Source: Lawsonibacter sp. (GTDB lineage: Bacteria; Bacillota; Clostridia; Oscillospirales; Oscillospiraceae). From it: a DNA stretch of 34,616 nucleotides. Below are positions 15,009 to 25,458 of the stretch, piece by piece. The stretch covers positions 1-34,616 of the forward strand of contig JAAWHL010000020.1 in assembly GCA_022795855.1 (NCBI GenBank), given 5' to 3'. A model generated the notes under the pieces. That model made no database searches. It was not told where the DNA came from and was given only the letters and a program-made list of their open reading frames with translations. The stretch's first letter is position 1. Every line of letters starts with the position of its first letter. A program made the translations under genes and the position numbers.

Positions 15009-17870
15009 ATGCCGAGATTTCAAGTCGTCTCCGAATACACCCCCTCCGGCGACCAGCCGGAGGCCATCGCCGGACTGGCCCGGGGCATTGAGATGGGTCT
15101 GGACGAGCAGACCCTCCTGGGCGTCACCGGCTCGGGCAAGACCTACACCATGGCCAAGGTCATCGAGGCAGTACAGCGTCCCACCCTGGTCCTGGCCCAC
15201 AACAAGACCCTGGCCGCCCAGCTGTGCGCCGAGTTCAAGGAGTTTTTCCCCCACAACGCGGTGGAGTACTTCGTCTCCTATTACGACTATTACCAGCCGG
15301 AGGCCTATATCCCCCATACCGACACCTTTATCGAGAAGGACTCCTCGGTAAACGAGGAGATTGACCGGCTGCGCCTGTCGGCCACCGCCTCCCTGCTGGA
15401 GCGCCGGGACGTCATCGTGGTGGCCTCCGTGTCCTGCATCTACGGCCTGGGCGAGCCGGAGGATTTTGAAAAAATGATGGTCTCTCTGCGGGCGGGCGCC
15501 CAGCTGGAGCGGGACGAGCTGCTGAAAAAGCTGGTGGCCATCCGGTATGAGCGCAACGACATCGCCTTTGAGCGCAACATGTTCCGGGTCCGGGGGGACA
15601 CGGTGGAGGTCTGGCCCGCCTACTGGAAGGACACCGCCATCCGGGTGGAGTTCTTCGGGGACGAAATCGACCGCATCTCCGAAATCAACGTGGTCACCGG
15701 CTCCCCCATCCGCCGCCTTCAGAACATCCCCATCTGGCCGGCCACCCACTACGTCACCCCCAAGGAGAAAATGGACGCCGCCATCCAGGAGATTTATAAG
15801 GAGATGGAGGAGCGGGTGGCCTTCTTCCAGCAGGAAAACAAGCTGATTGAGGCCCAGCGCGTCAAGCAGCGCACCCTGTACGACATCGAGATGATGCAGG
15901 AGCTGGGCTTCTGCTCGGGCATTGAGAACTACTCCCGGGTCATCGAGAACCGGCCGGTGGGCTCCCCGCCCCACACCCTGCTGGACTACTTCCCCAAGGA
16001 CTTCGTCCTTTTCATCGACGAAAGCCATGTCACCCTCCCCCAGGTCCGGGCCATGTTCAACGGCGACCGGGCCCGGAAAACCACCCTGGTGGACTACGGC
16101 TTCCGCCTGCCCTGCGCCTTTGATAACCGTCCGTTGAAATTCGAGGAATTTGAACGGAGAGTAAACCAGGTGGTCTACGTCTCCGCCACCCCCGGCGACT
16201 ACGAACGGGAGCGCTCCGGACAGATTGTAGAGCAGGTCATCCGCCCCACCGGCCTGCTGGACCCCGAAATCCAGGTCCGCCCCGTGGAGGGCCAAATCGA
16301 CGACCTCATCGGCGAAATCAACCAGCGCACCGCCCGCTCCGAGCGGGTGCTGGTCACCACCCTGACCAAGCGCATGGCCGAGGACCTGACCACCTACCTC
16401 CAGGGGGCGGGCATCCGGGTGCGCTATATGCACCACGACATCGACGCCATGGAGCGCATGGAAATCATCCGGGACCTGCGCCTGGGCTCCTTCGACGTGC
16501 TGGTGGGCATCAACCTGCTGCGGGAGGGCCTGGACCTGCCCGAGGTGTCCCTGGTGGCCATCCTGGACGCGGACAAGGAGGGGTTCCTCCGGTCGGAAAC
16601 CTCCCTGATTCAGACCATCGGCCGGGCCGCCCGCAACGCCCAGGGCCTGGTGGTCATGTACGCCGACTCCGTCACCCCCTCTATGCGCCGGGCCATCGAC
16701 GAGACCCAGCGCCGCCGGGAAAAACAGGATGCCTTCAACAAGGCCCACGGCATCGTCCCCAAGACCATCATCAAGTCCGTGCGCGACCTGCTGGACCTGG
16801 ACGCCCAGGAGTCCAAGGATACCGCCGAGCGCCGGGGCGAGGTCCAGGGCCTCACCAAGCAGCAGAAGCTGGAGCGCATCGCCAAGCTGGAAAAAGAAAT
16901 GCGCGAAGCAGCCAAGGTACTGGATTTCGAGCTGGCCGCCGTCCTGCGCGACCAGATTATTCAGCTGAGAGGCAAGCAGCGCATTTCTTTTGGGGCCCGG
17001 CAAAACGCAGTTTTGCGCCCAAAGTTCTTTTTTGATTCTTTTTTCTTTCAAGAAAAAAGAATGCACAACACCCCCAGGAAGGGAGCGCAGAACATGGCCA
17101 ACTGGAACCCCTGGCACGGATGCCAGAAGATATCCCCCGGCTGCGCGCGCTGCTATGTGTACCGTGGGGACGAGAAGCGGGGAAAGGACGCCTCCCAGGT
17201 GTTCCGCACCCGGGATTACGACCTGCCGCTGCGGAAAAAGCGGGACGGGAGCTGGAAAATTCCCGCCGGCGAGATGGTCTGGACCTGCTTCTCCTCCGAC
17301 TTTCTCCTGGACCAGGCGGACGACTGGCGGCCCTGGGCGTGGGCCATGATGGAGGCCCGGCGGGATCTGAACTTCTTTTTCATCACCAAGCGCATCCACC
17401 GTCTGGCCGAGTGCCTGCCCCCCGGCTGGGGGGAGGGCTGGGAGCACGTGTCCATCTGCTCCACAGCGGAGGACCAGGAGCGGGCGGCCTTCCGCCTCCC
17501 CATCCTGAAATCCGCCCCCATCCGCCACAAGTCCATCACCTGTGAACCCCTGCTGGGCCCCATCGACCTGTCCCCCTGGCTGGGGGCGGACATCACCCAG
17601 GTAGTGGCCGGGGGGGAGTCGGGCGCCGGCGCCCGGCCCTGCCGGTACGAGTGGGTTCTGGGCCTGCGGGAGCAGTGCGTCCGGGCCGGGGTGCCCTTCC
17701 TCTTCAAGCAGACCGGGGCCAACTTTATCAAGGACGGCCGGCTCTACCGCATTCCCCGCCGGCTCCAGCACGTCCAGGCCCGCAAAGCAGGCATCAACTA
17801 CCGCTGCGCCACCTTCCGCCCCACCCACAGCGGGCAGGAGTGGTCCGTGCTCAGCGGAAAACCGAAATAG
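15009..17870 (+). CDS. uvrB: UvrB (excinuclease ABC subunit B) with in-frame C-terminal DUF5131 extension; UvrB part about 15009-16985, DUF5131 part from ATG 17094
   Basis: Uvr[54 protein letters not shown] motif [29 protein letters not shown]. The frame stays open through the repeat ([37 protein letters not shown]) into [25 protein letters not shown] (Gp37/Gp68/DUF5131). Confidence 0.85.
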   Translation: MPRFQVVSEYTPSGDQPEAIAGLARGIEMGLDEQTLLGVTGSGKTYTMAKVIEAVQRPTLVLAHNKTLAAQLCAEFKEFFPHNAVEYFVSYYDYYQPEAYIPHTDTFIEKDSSVNEEIDRLRLSATASLLERRDVIVVASVSCIYGLGEPEDFEKMMVSLRAGAQLERDELLKKLVAIRYERNDIAFERNMFRVRGDTVEVWPAYWKDTAIRVEFFGDEIDRISEINVVTGSPIRRLQNIPIWPATHYVTPKEKMDAAIQEIYKEMEERVAFFQQENKLIEAQRVKQRTLYDIEMMQELGFCSGIENYSRVIENRPVGSPPHTLLDYFPKDFVLFIDESHVTLPQVRAMFNGDRARKTTLVDYGFRLPCAFDNRPLKFEEFERRVNQVVYVSATPGDYERERSGQIVEQVIRPTGLLDPEIQVRPVEGQIDDLIGEINQRTARSERVLVTTLTKRMAEDLTTYLQGAGIRVRYMHHDIDAMERMEIIRDLRLGSFDVLVGINLLREGLDLPEVSLVAILDADKEGFLRSETSLIQTIGRAARNAQGLVVMYADSVTPSMRRAIDETQRRREKQDAFNKAHGIVPKTIIKSVRDLLDLDAQESKDTAERRGEVQGLTKQQKLERIAKLEKEMREAAKVLDFELAAVLRDQIIQLRGKQRISFGARQNAVLRPKFFFDSFFFQEKRMHNTPRKGAQNMANWNPWHGCQKISPGCARCYVYRGDEKRGKDASQVFRTRDYDLPLRKKRDGSWKIPAGEMVWTCFSSDFLLDQADDWRPWAWAMMEARRDLNFFFITKRIHRLAECLPPGWGEGWEHVSICSTAEDQERAAFRLPILKSAPIRHKSITCEPLLGPIDLSPWLGADITQVVAGGESGAGARPCRYEWVLGLREQCVRAGVPFLFKQTGANFIKDGRLYRIPRRLQHVQARKAGINYRCATFRPTHSGQEWSVLSGKPK
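16997..17062 (+). repeat. Two-hairpin dispersed element, copy 2 (between uvrB and DUF5131)
   Basis: GCAAAAC-GCA-GTTTTGC (17000-17016) then ATTCTTTTTTCTT-TC-AAGAAAAAAGAAT (17035-17062, 13-bp perfect stem). Confidence 0.8.
17094..17870 (+). CDS. DUF5131 (phage Gp37/Gp68-like) protein, possible independent start inside the uvrB ORF
   Basis: [29 protein letters not shown]...[10 protein letters not shown]...[10 protein letters not shown]...[14 protein letters not shown]; own RBS AGGAAGGGAG upstream of ATG 17094. Confidence 0.8.
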   Translation: MANWNPWHGCQKISPGCARCYVYRGDEKRGKDASQVFRTRDYDLPLRKKRDGSWKIPAGEMVWTCFSSDFLLDQADDWRPWAWAMMEARRDLNFFFITKRIHRLAECLPPGWGEGWEHVSICSTAEDQERAAFRLPILKSAPIRHKSITCEPLLGPIDLSPWLGADITQVVAGGESGAGARPCRYEWVLGLREQCVRAGVPFLFKQTGANFIKDGRLYRIPRRLQHVQARKAGINYRCATFRPTHSGQEWSVLSGKPK

Positions 17871-17881
17871 GAGGAACCGCT

Positions 17882-18679
17882 ATGGCCAGCAATCCGGAAT
17901 TCATTTCCTACCTCTGCGAGCAGCTGGAGGGCCTTGGGGCCGTCCGCTCCCGAAAAATGTTCGGAGAGTTTATGATTTACCTGAACGACAAGCCTGTGCT
18001 CATTGTCTGCGATGACCGGCCCATGGTGAAAACGCTCCCCTGCCTGGAGCAGCTGCTGAAGGGCCGGCCCGTTCAGCCCCCCTACCAGGGGGCCAAGGGC
18101 CATTACGTCCTGGACCCGGACGACCGGGAGACCCTGCGGGAGGCGGCCCGGCTGGCGGAGGAGGCCACCCCGCTGCCCAAAAAGCGGGCGAAAAAGGCGC
18201 CCGAGCCCCCGGCAGAGCAGACCCTCTCCTGGGACGCCGCTTGGCCCCAGAGCACGGAACCCACCCTGTCCGACCTCTCCGCCTGGATTAAAAACCCCGT
18301 CTTTGAGGAGTTTTTGACCTGGATGCGGGACACCTACGGGGCGGAACCGGCGGCGGCGTTCAGCCGCTGCTCCATGGACCGGGGGTGGAACCTTAAATTC
18401 AAGAAGGGCAGCAAGGCCCTGTGCGCCCTCTATGTCCGCTCCGGATGGTTTACCGCCATGGTGACCCTGAGCGCCGGGCAGCTGGCCGAGCTGGAAGTCC
18501 TGCTGCCCACCTTCTCCGCTCCCTTCCGCAGGCTGTACCGGGAGACTCCCCTGTTCAACGGCGGCAAGTGGCTGGTGATGGACGTGAAGAGCTCCGCCCA
18601 GCTGGAGGAGGTCCAGCGGCTGATTCTGATGAAGGCAAAGCCTCTGAACCCTCTGTTGGGCCGCAGCGGCCCGGGCTGA
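17882..18679 (+). CDS. TfoX/Sxy N-terminal domain fused to DUF3788 domain
   Basis: MASNPEFISYLCEQLEGLGAVRSRKMFGEFMIYLNDKPVLIVCDDR (TfoX-N) followed by FEEFLTWMRDTYGAEPAAAFSRCSMDRGWNLKFKKGSKALCALYVRSGWFTAMV...FNGGKWLVMDV (DUF3788-like). Confidence 0.75.
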   Translation: MASNPEFISYLCEQLEGLGAVRSRKMFGEFMIYLNDKPVLIVCDDRPMVKTLPCLEQLLKGRPVQPPYQGAKGHYVLDPDDRETLREAARLAEEATPLPKKRAKKAPEPPAEQTLSWDAAWPQSTEPTLSDLSAWIKNPVFEEFLTWMRDTYGAEPAAAFSRCSMDRGWNLKFKKGSKALCALYVRSGWFTAMVTLSAGQLAELEVLLPTFSAPFRRLYRETPLFNGGKWLVMDVKSSAQLEEVQRLILMKAKPLNPLLGRSGPG

Positions 18680-18724
18680 CAGCTTCCGGGCCTTGACATT
18701 AAAAATTGGTTCCGTTAGTCTGTA

Positions 18725-18742
18725 GGGGCGGCCCTCCGCCCC
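18725..18742. repeat. REP-like palindrome just upstream of a CDS
   Basis: TGTA-GGGGCGG-CCCT-CCGCCCC, 7-bp perfect GC stem. Confidence 0.45.
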
Positions 18743-18762
18743 GCGAGGAGGTCTGACCCATC

Positions 18763-19596
18763 ATGGCATTTATGGCCCTGTTCGGCTGGCTGATTCCCGT
18801 TATCGTCCTGTGCGGCGCGGTCAAAATGGTGCTGGAGGTCCTTCTCGGCCCTCTCGTGCCGCTGCTGAGCGTCCTGCTGGAGCCGGCGGTTTTCCGCGGG
18901 ATTGCGGCTGTTCTGCTGGCGGTCAATCTGCTGGTGCTGGCCGCTCTTCTGGCGGCGCGGGCCCGGTGGAAGCGGACCGGACGGCTGAGCCGCGCCTATA
19001 TCCGCCGCTTCCGGGGCTGGAAGCGCCTGGGGCTGGAGGCGGCCGGAGGGATGCTGACTCTGGGCGCAGTCTGGGAATTCCTGGTGGTTCTGGCCTGCGC
19101 CGGGTGCCTGCTGCTTCAGCCGGCCGCTCTGCTCCGGGAGCTGATTCCCGGCAGTCCCGAGCCCAAGGCCGCGCCCCAGCACCCCTACTTCGGGACCTGG
19201 AGGGTGGTCTCCTGCATCGGAAGCGCACCCTCCTGCCCCCTGTCCCAAGAGGAGATTGACGCCTGTATCGGGCTTGAGCTGAGCTACCCGGAGCAGACCT
19301 TCACCCAGGACGGGACCACCTATCTCAAGGAGCTGGAGGCCTTCACCTCCGGCGGCGCTGCGTATCGGGTCCTGTCCGCGGACTATACCGCCATTGGGGC
19401 GGAGGAATTTGAGGCAGAATACCAGCTGTCCCCCGCCGGGCTGGGGGTGGAGACCCCGGTGCTGACCCGCATCGCTCTGGAGCTGGAGGGGGAGGACGGG
19501 CCGGACGCCGTACCGGGTCAGGTGCGGTTCAGTCCGGGCCGTCAAATGTGGACCTGCTTTCAGGGATCGTTTTTCCTGATGGAGCGGGCGGAATAA
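18763..19596 (+). CDS. Hypothetical membrane protein with C-terminal soluble domain
   Basis: About three hydrophobic segments, then [53 protein letters not shown]...; no family recognised. Confidence 0.6.
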   Translation: MAFMALFGWLIPVIVLCGAVKMVLEVLLGPLVPLLSVLLEPAVFRGIAAVLLAVNLLVLAALLAARARWKRTGRLSRAYIRRFRGWKRLGLEAAGGMLTLGAVWEFLVVLACAGCLLLQPAALLRELIPGSPEPKAAPQHPYFGTWRVVSCIGSAPSCPLSQEEIDACIGLELSYPEQTFTQDGTTYLKELEAFTSGGAAYRVLSADYTAIGAEEFEAEYQLSPAGLGVETPVLTRIALELEGEDGPDAVPGQVRFSPGRQMWTCFQGSFFLMERAE

Positions 19597-19613
19597 AAAG
19601 GAGAACAAAGACC

Positions 19614-22451
19614 ATGCACACACACATTTCCGTCAAGGGCGCGCGGGTAAACAACCTGAAAAACATCGACGTGGAGATTCCCCGGGACAAGCTGGTGGTG
19701 CTCACCGGGCTGTCCGGCTCGGGCAAATCCTCCCTGGCCTTCGACACCATCTACGCCGAGGGGCAGCGGCGGTACGTGGAGTCGCTGAGCTCCTACGCCC
19801 GCATGTTTCTAGGGCAGATGGAGAAACCGGACGTGGACTACATTGACGGCCTCTCCCCCGCCATCTCCATCGACCAGAAGACCACCAGCAAAAACCCCCG
19901 CTCCACCGTGGGCACGGTGACGGAGATTTACGACTACCTGCGCCTGCTGTGGGCCCGGGTGGGCACCCCCCACTGTCCCGTCTGCGGCAAGGAAATCAAG
20001 CAGCAGACTATCGACCAGATTATCGACCAGGTCACCGCCCTGCCCGAGGCCACCCGCATCCAGGTGATGGCCCCGGTCATCCGGGGCAAGAAGGGCGAAC
20101 ACGCCAAGATATTTGACGACGCCCGGAAATCGGGCTACGTCCGGGTCCGGGCGGACGGATCGCTGTACGACCTGTCCGAGGAAATCAAGCTGGACAAGAA
20201 CAAAAAGCACAACATCGAGGTGGTGGTGGACCGCCTGGTCATCCGGGAGGACATCACCCGCCGCCTGACCGACAGCGTGGAGGCGGCGGCCAGCCTGTCC
20301 GGCGGCCTGGTGGTCATCAACATCGTGGAAGAGGACCGGGACGTCCTGTTCTCCCAGAACTACGCCTGCGAGGACTGCGGCATCTCCATCGAGGAGCTGA
20401 CCCCCCGCATGTTCTCCTTCAACAACCCCTTCGGGGCCTGCCCCGCCTGCACCGGCCTGGGCAGCCAGCTGAAGGTGGACCCGGACCTCATCATCCCCAA
20501 CAAGGATCTGTCCCTTCTGGAGGGCGCCATCACCGCCTCCGGCTGGAGCAGCATCAAGTCCGACGGCATCTCCCGGATGTACTTTGACGCCCTGTCCAAA
20601 AAGTACAAGTTCAAGCTGAACACCCCGGTCAAGGACCTGCCCGGCGAGGTGCTGGACGTAATCCTCTACGGCACCAAGGGGGAGAAGCTGACCCTCCACT
20701 ACGACCAGCCCCGGGGCCAGGGCACCCTGTACCAGGCCTTCGAGGGCATCTGCAACAACCTGGAGCGCCGCTACCGGGAGACCCAGTCCGACGCCATGAA
20801 GCGGGAGCTGGAGGAGTGCATGTCCGAATGTCCCTGCCCGGTGTGCCGGGGCCGCCGCCTGCGGCGGGAGTCCCTGGCGGTCACCGTGGGCGGACTGGAT
20901 ATCGACTCCTTCAGCCACAGAAGCGTCAATGACGCCCTGGACTTCATTGGCCGCCTGGAGCTGACCCCCACCCAAACGATGATTGCCGACCGCATCCTCA
21001 AGGAAATCAAAAGCCGGCTGGGCTTTCTGCGCTCGGTGGGCCTTCAGTACCTGACCCTCTCCCGCTCCGCCGCCTCCCTGTCCGGCGGCGAGAGCCAGCG
21101 CATCCGGCTGGCCACCCAAATCGGCTCCTCCCTGATGGGAGTGCTCTACATTCTGGACGAGCCCTCCATCGGCCTGCACCAGCGGGACAACGACATGCTG
21201 CTGGAGACCATGAAGCGCCTGCGGGATCTGGGCAACACCCTGCTGGTGGTGGAGCACGACGAGGACACCATGCGCGCGGCGGACTATATTGTGGACGTGG
21301 GGCCCGGCGCCGGGGTCCACGGGGGAGAAATCGTGGCCGCCGGCACCCCCGAGGAGGTGATGGCCTGCCGGCACTCCCTCACTGCCGACTACCTGACCGG
21401 ACGGAAAAAAATCCCCGTCCCCGCCAGCCGCCGGCCAGGGAACGGGAAGTATCTGAAAATCCTTGGGGCCGCGGAGAACAACCTGCGCGGCATCGACGCG
21501 GTCTTCCCCCTGGGCACCTTCATCTGCGTCACCGGGGTGTCGGGCAGCGGAAAGTCCTCCCTGGTCAACGAGATTCTCTACAAGAAGCTTGGGGCCGACT
21601 TGAACCGCACCAAAACCCGGGCGGGAAAGCATCAGCGCATCGAGGGGGAGGAGTTCCTGGACAAAATCATCAACATCGACCAGTCCCCCATCGGCCGCAC
21701 CCCCCGCTCCAATCCCGCCACCTACACCGGGCTGTTCAACGACATCCGGGACCTGTTCGCCTCCACCCAGGACGCCAAAACCCGGGGCTACAGCTCCGGC
21801 CGCTTCTCCTTCAACGTCCGGGGCGGCCGGTGCGAGGCCTGCTCCGGCGACGGCCTGCTGAAAATCGAAATGCACTTCCTCCCCGACATCTACGTCCCCT
21901 GTGAGGTGTGCAAGGGCAAGCGCTACAACCGGGAGACCCTGGAGGTCCGGTACAAGGGCAAGAACATCTACGAGGTGTTGGAGATGACCGTAGAGGAGGC
22001 CCTGCCCTTCTTCGAGAACCTGCCCAAGCTGTACAACCGCCTCCAGACCCTGATGGACGTGGGGCTGGGCTATGTCAAGCTGGGCCAGCCCTCCACCACC
22101 CTGTCCGGGGGCGAGGCCCAGCGGGTCAAGCTGGCCACCGAGCTGTCCAAGCGCTCCACCGGCCAGACCATCTACGTGCTGGACGAGCCCACCACCGGCC
22201 TGCACAGTGCCGACGTCCACCGCCTGATCGAGGTGCTTCAGCGTCTGGTGGACGCGGGCAACACCATTGTGGTCATTGAGCACAATCTGGATGTCATCAA
22301 AACCGCCGACCACATCATCGACCTGGGGCCCGAGGGGGGCGACGGCGGCGGCAGCATCGTCTGCACCGGCACGCCCGAGGAGGTGGCCGCCTGTCCCGGC
22401 AGCTACACCGGAAGGTATCTGAAAAAAATGCTGGCCCCCGCCGCGCCGTAA
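19614..22451 (+). CDS. uvrA: Excinuclease ABC subunit A
   Basis: [53 protein letters not shown]; zinc motifs; [12 protein letters not shown] and [12 protein letters not shown] signatures. Confidence 0.98.
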   Translation: MHTHISVKGARVNNLKNIDVEIPRDKLVVLTGLSGSGKSSLAFDTIYAEGQRRYVESLSSYARMFLGQMEKPDVDYIDGLSPAISIDQKTTSKNPRSTVGTVTEIYDYLRLLWARVGTPHCPVCGKEIKQQTIDQIIDQVTALPEATRIQVMAPVIRGKKGEHAKIFDDARKSGYVRVRADGSLYDLSEEIKLDKNKKHNIEVVVDRLVIREDITRRLTDSVEAAASLSGGLVVINIVEEDRDVLFSQNYACEDCGISIEELTPRMFSFNNPFGACPACTGLGSQLKVDPDLIIPNKDLSLLEGAITASGWSSIKSDGISRMYFDALSKKYKFKLNTPVKDLPGEVLDVILYGTKGEKLTLHYDQPRGQGTLYQAFEGICNNLERRYRETQSDAMKRELEECMSECPCPVCRGRRLRRESLAVTVGGLDIDSFSHRSVNDALDFIGRLELTPTQTMIADRILKEIKSRLGFLRSVGLQYLTLSRSAASLSGGESQRIRLATQIGSSLMGVLYILDEPSIGLHQRDNDMLLETMKRLRDLGNTLLVVEHDEDTMRAADYIVDVGPGAGVHGGEIVAAGTPEEVMACRHSLTADYLTGRKKIPVPASRRPGNGKYLKILGAAENNLRGIDAVFPLGTFICVTGVSGSGKSSLVNEILYKKLGADLNRTKTRAGKHQRIEGEEFLDKIINIDQSPIGRTPRSNPATYTGLFNDIRDLFASTQDAKTRGYSSGRFSFNVRGGRCEACSGDGLLKIEMHFLPDIYVPCEVCKGKRYNRETLEVRYKGKNIYEVLEMTVEEALPFFENLPKLYNRLQTLMDVGLGYVKLGQPSTTLSGGEAQRVKLATELSKRSTGQTIYVLDEPTTGLHSADVHRLIEVLQRLVDAGNTIVVIEHNLDVIKTADHIIDLGPEGGDGGGSIVCTGTPEEVAACPGSYTGRYLKKMLAPAAP

Positions 22452-22502
22452 TGCGGAAGGTCCCGGAGCGGACGCTTTCGCGCCCTCCCCGGGTACGGGC
22501 GG

Positions 22503-22967
22503 TCAGCGGGCCGCACCCTTCTGCTCCTCGGTCCAGAGCCGCCCCAGAATGTCCTTCAGCACCAGAAAGGCGTCCACGCCGGAGTAGCCGTGCTCCCGCC
22601 TCAGCCGGTCCAGCTGCCCCCGCAGCTGCGCGGCGTACTCCTCCACCGCCACCTCCTGCTGGTAGGAGGCCAGAATCGGATACTTCCTGGCCCACATCCG
22701 GGTCCAGTCGATTTGCTTCTGGGTCTCCTCATTGGTGCGGTCAATCGCCTCCTCAATCTCCTTCACCTCCAGGTCGAAATCAATCAGCTCGTCCAGGGTG
22801 ACGTGATACAGCGCGGACAGCTTCCTGGACTGACAGATGTCCGGCAGGGTCTCGTCCAGCTCCCACTTGGAGACCGTCTGCCGGCTGATTCCCAGCCGCT
22901 CCGCCACCGCCTCCTGGGACAGGCCGCTCTTCTTCCGCGCCCGGAACAGGCTGTTTCCCAAGCTCAT
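22503..22967 (-). CDS. XRE-family helix-turn-helix transcriptional regulator
   Basis: MSLGNSLFRARKKSGLSQEAVAERLGISRQTVSKWELDETLPDICQSRKLSALYHVTLDELI. Confidence 0.9.
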   Translation of the reverse strand: MSLGNSLFRARKKSGLSQEAVAERLGISRQTVSKWELDETLPDICQSRKLSALYHVTLDELIDFDLEVKEIEEAIDRTNEETQKQIDWTRMWARKYPILASYQQEVAVEEYAAQLRGQLDRLRREHGYSGVDAFLVLKDILGRLWTEEQKGAAR

Positions 22968-23116
22968 CTCTGTTTGCTCCTTTCGGTTGATGCCCCCATT
23001 ATAATCCGTCTGTCCGGGGCGCGCCACCAACCGGGGCTTCCTTTTGCGCCCGTTTTCCTTCCACTCGCTCCGTCCGGCCGCCGTCCCCCTCCCGCCCTTT
23101 TCCTGCGCCTGCCCGC

Positions 23117-23725
23117 TTACGGGCGCTCCTCCACCCAGAAGCGCCAGGGGAACCCGGCCGCCTCCTGGGCATAGTCGATGCCGATGCGTTTCCCCACCCG
23201 AATCTCCTCCGGCGCGGGCGGCTCCCCCCGGCAGACGTACAGCTCCTCCCCCAGCAGGTCCAGGCCGTTCTGCGCCCGGGTCAGCTCCAGCGCCCGGCAC
23301 AGCTTTCCCGGACCGTTCATAAAGTTTTTCCGCTGGTAGGCCGTCATCTCCGACATCGGTCGTCCAAAGCGGTTTTGAGCCATCCGGTCCCCGTTTTCCA
23401 GCGGCCGGGCCCCCCGTATCAGCACCGCCGCCGGCTCCCCCTCCCCCTCGGTGACAAAATTCAGGCAGGTATACATGCCGTAAATCAGGTAGAGGTAGGC
23501 CGTGCCCGGCCGGGCAAACAGGGTCTGGGTGCGGGGAGTGCACTTATAGCCGTAGGCGTGGCAGGCCTTGTCCAGACGGCCGATATAGCCTTCCGTCTCG
23601 GTAATGCGGCACACCAGCCGCGTCCCGTCCGCCGTCACCCGCACCAGCCTCTGTCCCAGCAGCTCCCGGGCCACCGTCAGGGTGTCCCGGTCATAAAAAT
23701 CCCGGCTCAGATGCTCCATGTCCAT
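23117..23725 (-). CDS. 3-methyladenine DNA glycosylase (AAG/Mpg family)
   Basis: ARELLGQRLVRV, ITETEGYIGRLDKACHAYGYKCTPRTQTLFARPGTAYLYLIYGMYTCLNFV, NGPGKLCRAL. Confidence 0.93.
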   Translation of the reverse strand: MDMEHLSRDFYDRDTLTVARELLGQRLVRVTADGTRLVCRITETEGYIGRLDKACHAYGYKCTPRTQTLFARPGTAYLYLIYGMYTCLNFVTEGEGEPAAVLIRGARPLENGDRMAQNRFGRPMSEMTAYQRKNFMNGPGKLCRALELTRAQNGLDLLGEELYVCRGEPPAPEEIRVGKRIGIDYAQEAAGFPWRFWVEERP

Positions 23726-23783
23726 TCCCCCTTTTTCTCAGAATATCACACGGCAACCAAATTTGCAATTCCAGGTGAGAGAA

Positions 23784-24671
23784 ATGAAACCCGAACTGAT
23801 GACCCGTCTGGCAAAGCCCATGCTGTTTGCCGCCGCCTTTATCTGGGGCACCTCCTTTTTTATTATGAAAAACGCCCTGGACGTAATGCCCGTCTTCTAC
23901 CTGCTGGCCATCCGCTTCACCGCCGGGGCGGCGCTGCTGTCCCTGATTTTTGGGCGGAAGTGGAGGCTCTTTACCCCTGACTGCCTGTGGCGGGGGGCCG
24001 TCATCGGCGGCTTTCTGTTCCTGGCCTACTCGGTGCAGACCTTCGGCCTGGCCCGGACCACCCCCTCCAAAAATGCCTTCCTCACCTCGGTGTACTGCGT
24101 CATGGTGCCCTTTTTCTATTGGGCGGCGGCCCGCAGGCGGCCCGACCGGTACAACATCGCCGCAGCGGTGATGTGCGTCACCGGCGTGGGGCTGGTGTCC
24201 CTGAACGGCGACCTGGCTGTCAACGCCGGGGACGCGCTGACCCTGCTGTGCGCCTGCTTCTATGCCGCCCACATCGTGGCGGTGGCCAAGGTGTCCCCCG
24301 GCCGCGACATCTATCTGCTCACCATCCTCCAGTTCGCCTTCGCCGCCCTCTACGCCTGGCTCTGCGGCGGGCTGACCGAAACCTTCCCCCTCCGGGCCAT
24401 AGCCGACCCGGCGGTGCTCCTGCCCCTGGGCTACCTATGCGTCATGGCTACCACCGCCGCCCTGCTGTTCCAGAACGTGGGCCAGGTCTGGTCCGACCCC
24501 GCCTCCGCCTCGGTGATTCTCTCCCTGGAGTCGGTGTTCGGCGTGCTCTCCTCGGTTCTCTTCTACGGGGACCAGGTCACGCTCCCCATGCTGGCCGGGT
24601 TTGTCTTCATCTTTGTGGCCGTGGTCTGCTCGGAGACAAAATTTTCCTTTCTCCATAAAAAGGCGGCGTAA
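23784..24671 (+). CDS. EamA/DMT superfamily transporter
   Basis: ADVMPVFYLLAIRFTAGAALLSL-type repeats; WGTSFFIMKNALDVMPVFYLLAIRF; SLESVFGVLSSVLFYGDQVT. Confidence 0.88.
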   Translation: MKPELMTRLAKPMLFAAAFIWGTSFFIMKNALDVMPVFYLLAIRFTAGAALLSLIFGRKWRLFTPDCLWRGAVIGGFLFLAYSVQTFGLARTTPSKNAFLTSVYCVMVPFFYWAAARRRPDRYNIAAAVMCVTGVGLVSLNGDLAVNAGDALTLLCACFYAAHIVAVAKVSPGRDIYLLTILQFAFAALYAWLCGGLTETFPLRAIADPAVLLPLGYLCVMATTAALLFQNVGQVWSDPASASVILSLESVFGVLSSVLFYGDQVTLPMLAGFVFIFVAVVCSETKFSFLHKKAA

Positions 24672-24708
24672 AAAGCCGGCGCGGAGTGCAAACCCCCGCG
24701 CCGGCTTT
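24672..24708. terminator. Bidirectional terminator between eamA-type gene and spoIIR
   Basis: AAAGCCGGCGCGG ... CCGCGCCGGCTTT. Confidence 0.8.
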
Positions 24709-24712
24709 CCGT

Positions 24713-25333
24713 TTATTCAGAGAAAAACGCCTTCAGCTCCCCCAGCAGCTCCATGGACTTGAACTTCAGCACATAGCCCCCGTTTTCCCCGGTCATCAGG
24801 GCCGCCTGCTCCGGGGTGAAGCTGCCCGCCTGCGCGGCCTGCTCCACGGTCTGGCTGGCCGCCCCCAGGCAAAGGGGCGGGAAGGCCACGCACCACCAGT
24901 TCTGCCCCTCCCCCTCGCCGATGACGATGCGCAGGGCAGTGTACTCCCCCGCCGGAAGGGAGAAGTTCTCATACTCCTTGGTGGGGAACCAGCACTCCTC
25001 CAGACGGGCGCTCACCGGCTGGGCCCCGCCCCATTCCTCCACCGCCGCCTGGCCCTCCCGGGCCAGCTCGGGCAGATGGGCTGCCAGAAGCTCCAGCGCC
25101 TCCTCCCGGGAGGCGCCGGCAGGGTACAGGTCCTCCGCCCGGGCCAGCACCCGGTCCCGGACCGCCAGCTTCAGCGCCTGGTCCTGGGGGCTGTCCGAAT
25201 TGGCAATCACATGCAGGCGGATGACCCGGCCGGCCAGCTGCTGCTGCTCCCAATCCACCCAGCTCCCGAACACCAGCAGGCACAGCACCCCGAACATCAG
25301 CGCCAGCTCCCATTTTTTTAAACCTCGATCCAT
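24713..25333 (-). CDS. spoIIR: Stage II sporulation protein R
   Basis: AGRVIRLHVIANSDSPQDQALKLAVRDRVL; NWWCVAFPPLC; matches SpoIIR. Confidence 0.92.
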   Translation of the reverse strand: MDRGLKKWELALMFGVLCLLVFGSWVDWEQQQLAGRVIRLHVIANSDSPQDQALKLAVRDRVLARAEDLYPAGASREEALELLAAHLPELAREGQAAVEEWGGAQPVSARLEECWFPTKEYENFSLPAGEYTALRIVIGEGEGQNWWCVAFPPLCLGAASQTVEQAAQAGSFTPEQAALMTGENGGYVLKFKSMELLGELKAFFSE

Positions 25334-25344
25334 CTATAAACACC

Positions 25345-25374
25345 GTCCATACTCTTGTTGTATCCAGTATGGAC
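25345..25374. promoter_or_regulatory. Inverted repeat upstream of spoIIR
   Basis: GTCCATACT - 12 nt - AGTATGGAC (9-bp perfect arms). Confidence 0.5.
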
Positions 25375-25458
25375 AACCCTGCGCAATCATAAACCGGATT
25401 GGGCAGCTGTATTTTTTTGATTCGCTCAGAAGGCAGGCGCTTGAACCGGCGCCTTTCC

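Noticed and set aside
16997-17062. Simple rho-independent terminator after uvrB
   Set aside because: The A/T-rich stem is not followed by a U-tract, the same layout occurs in the 5' UTRs of murC and ispE, and the reading frame runs through it.
14880-17828. 982-aa minus-strand ORF opposite uvrB-DUF5131
   Set aside because: Antisense shadow ORF of a strongly recognised gene.
19809-22313. 834-aa minus-strand ORF opposite uvrA
   Set aside because: Antisense shadow of uvrA; no family motifs.
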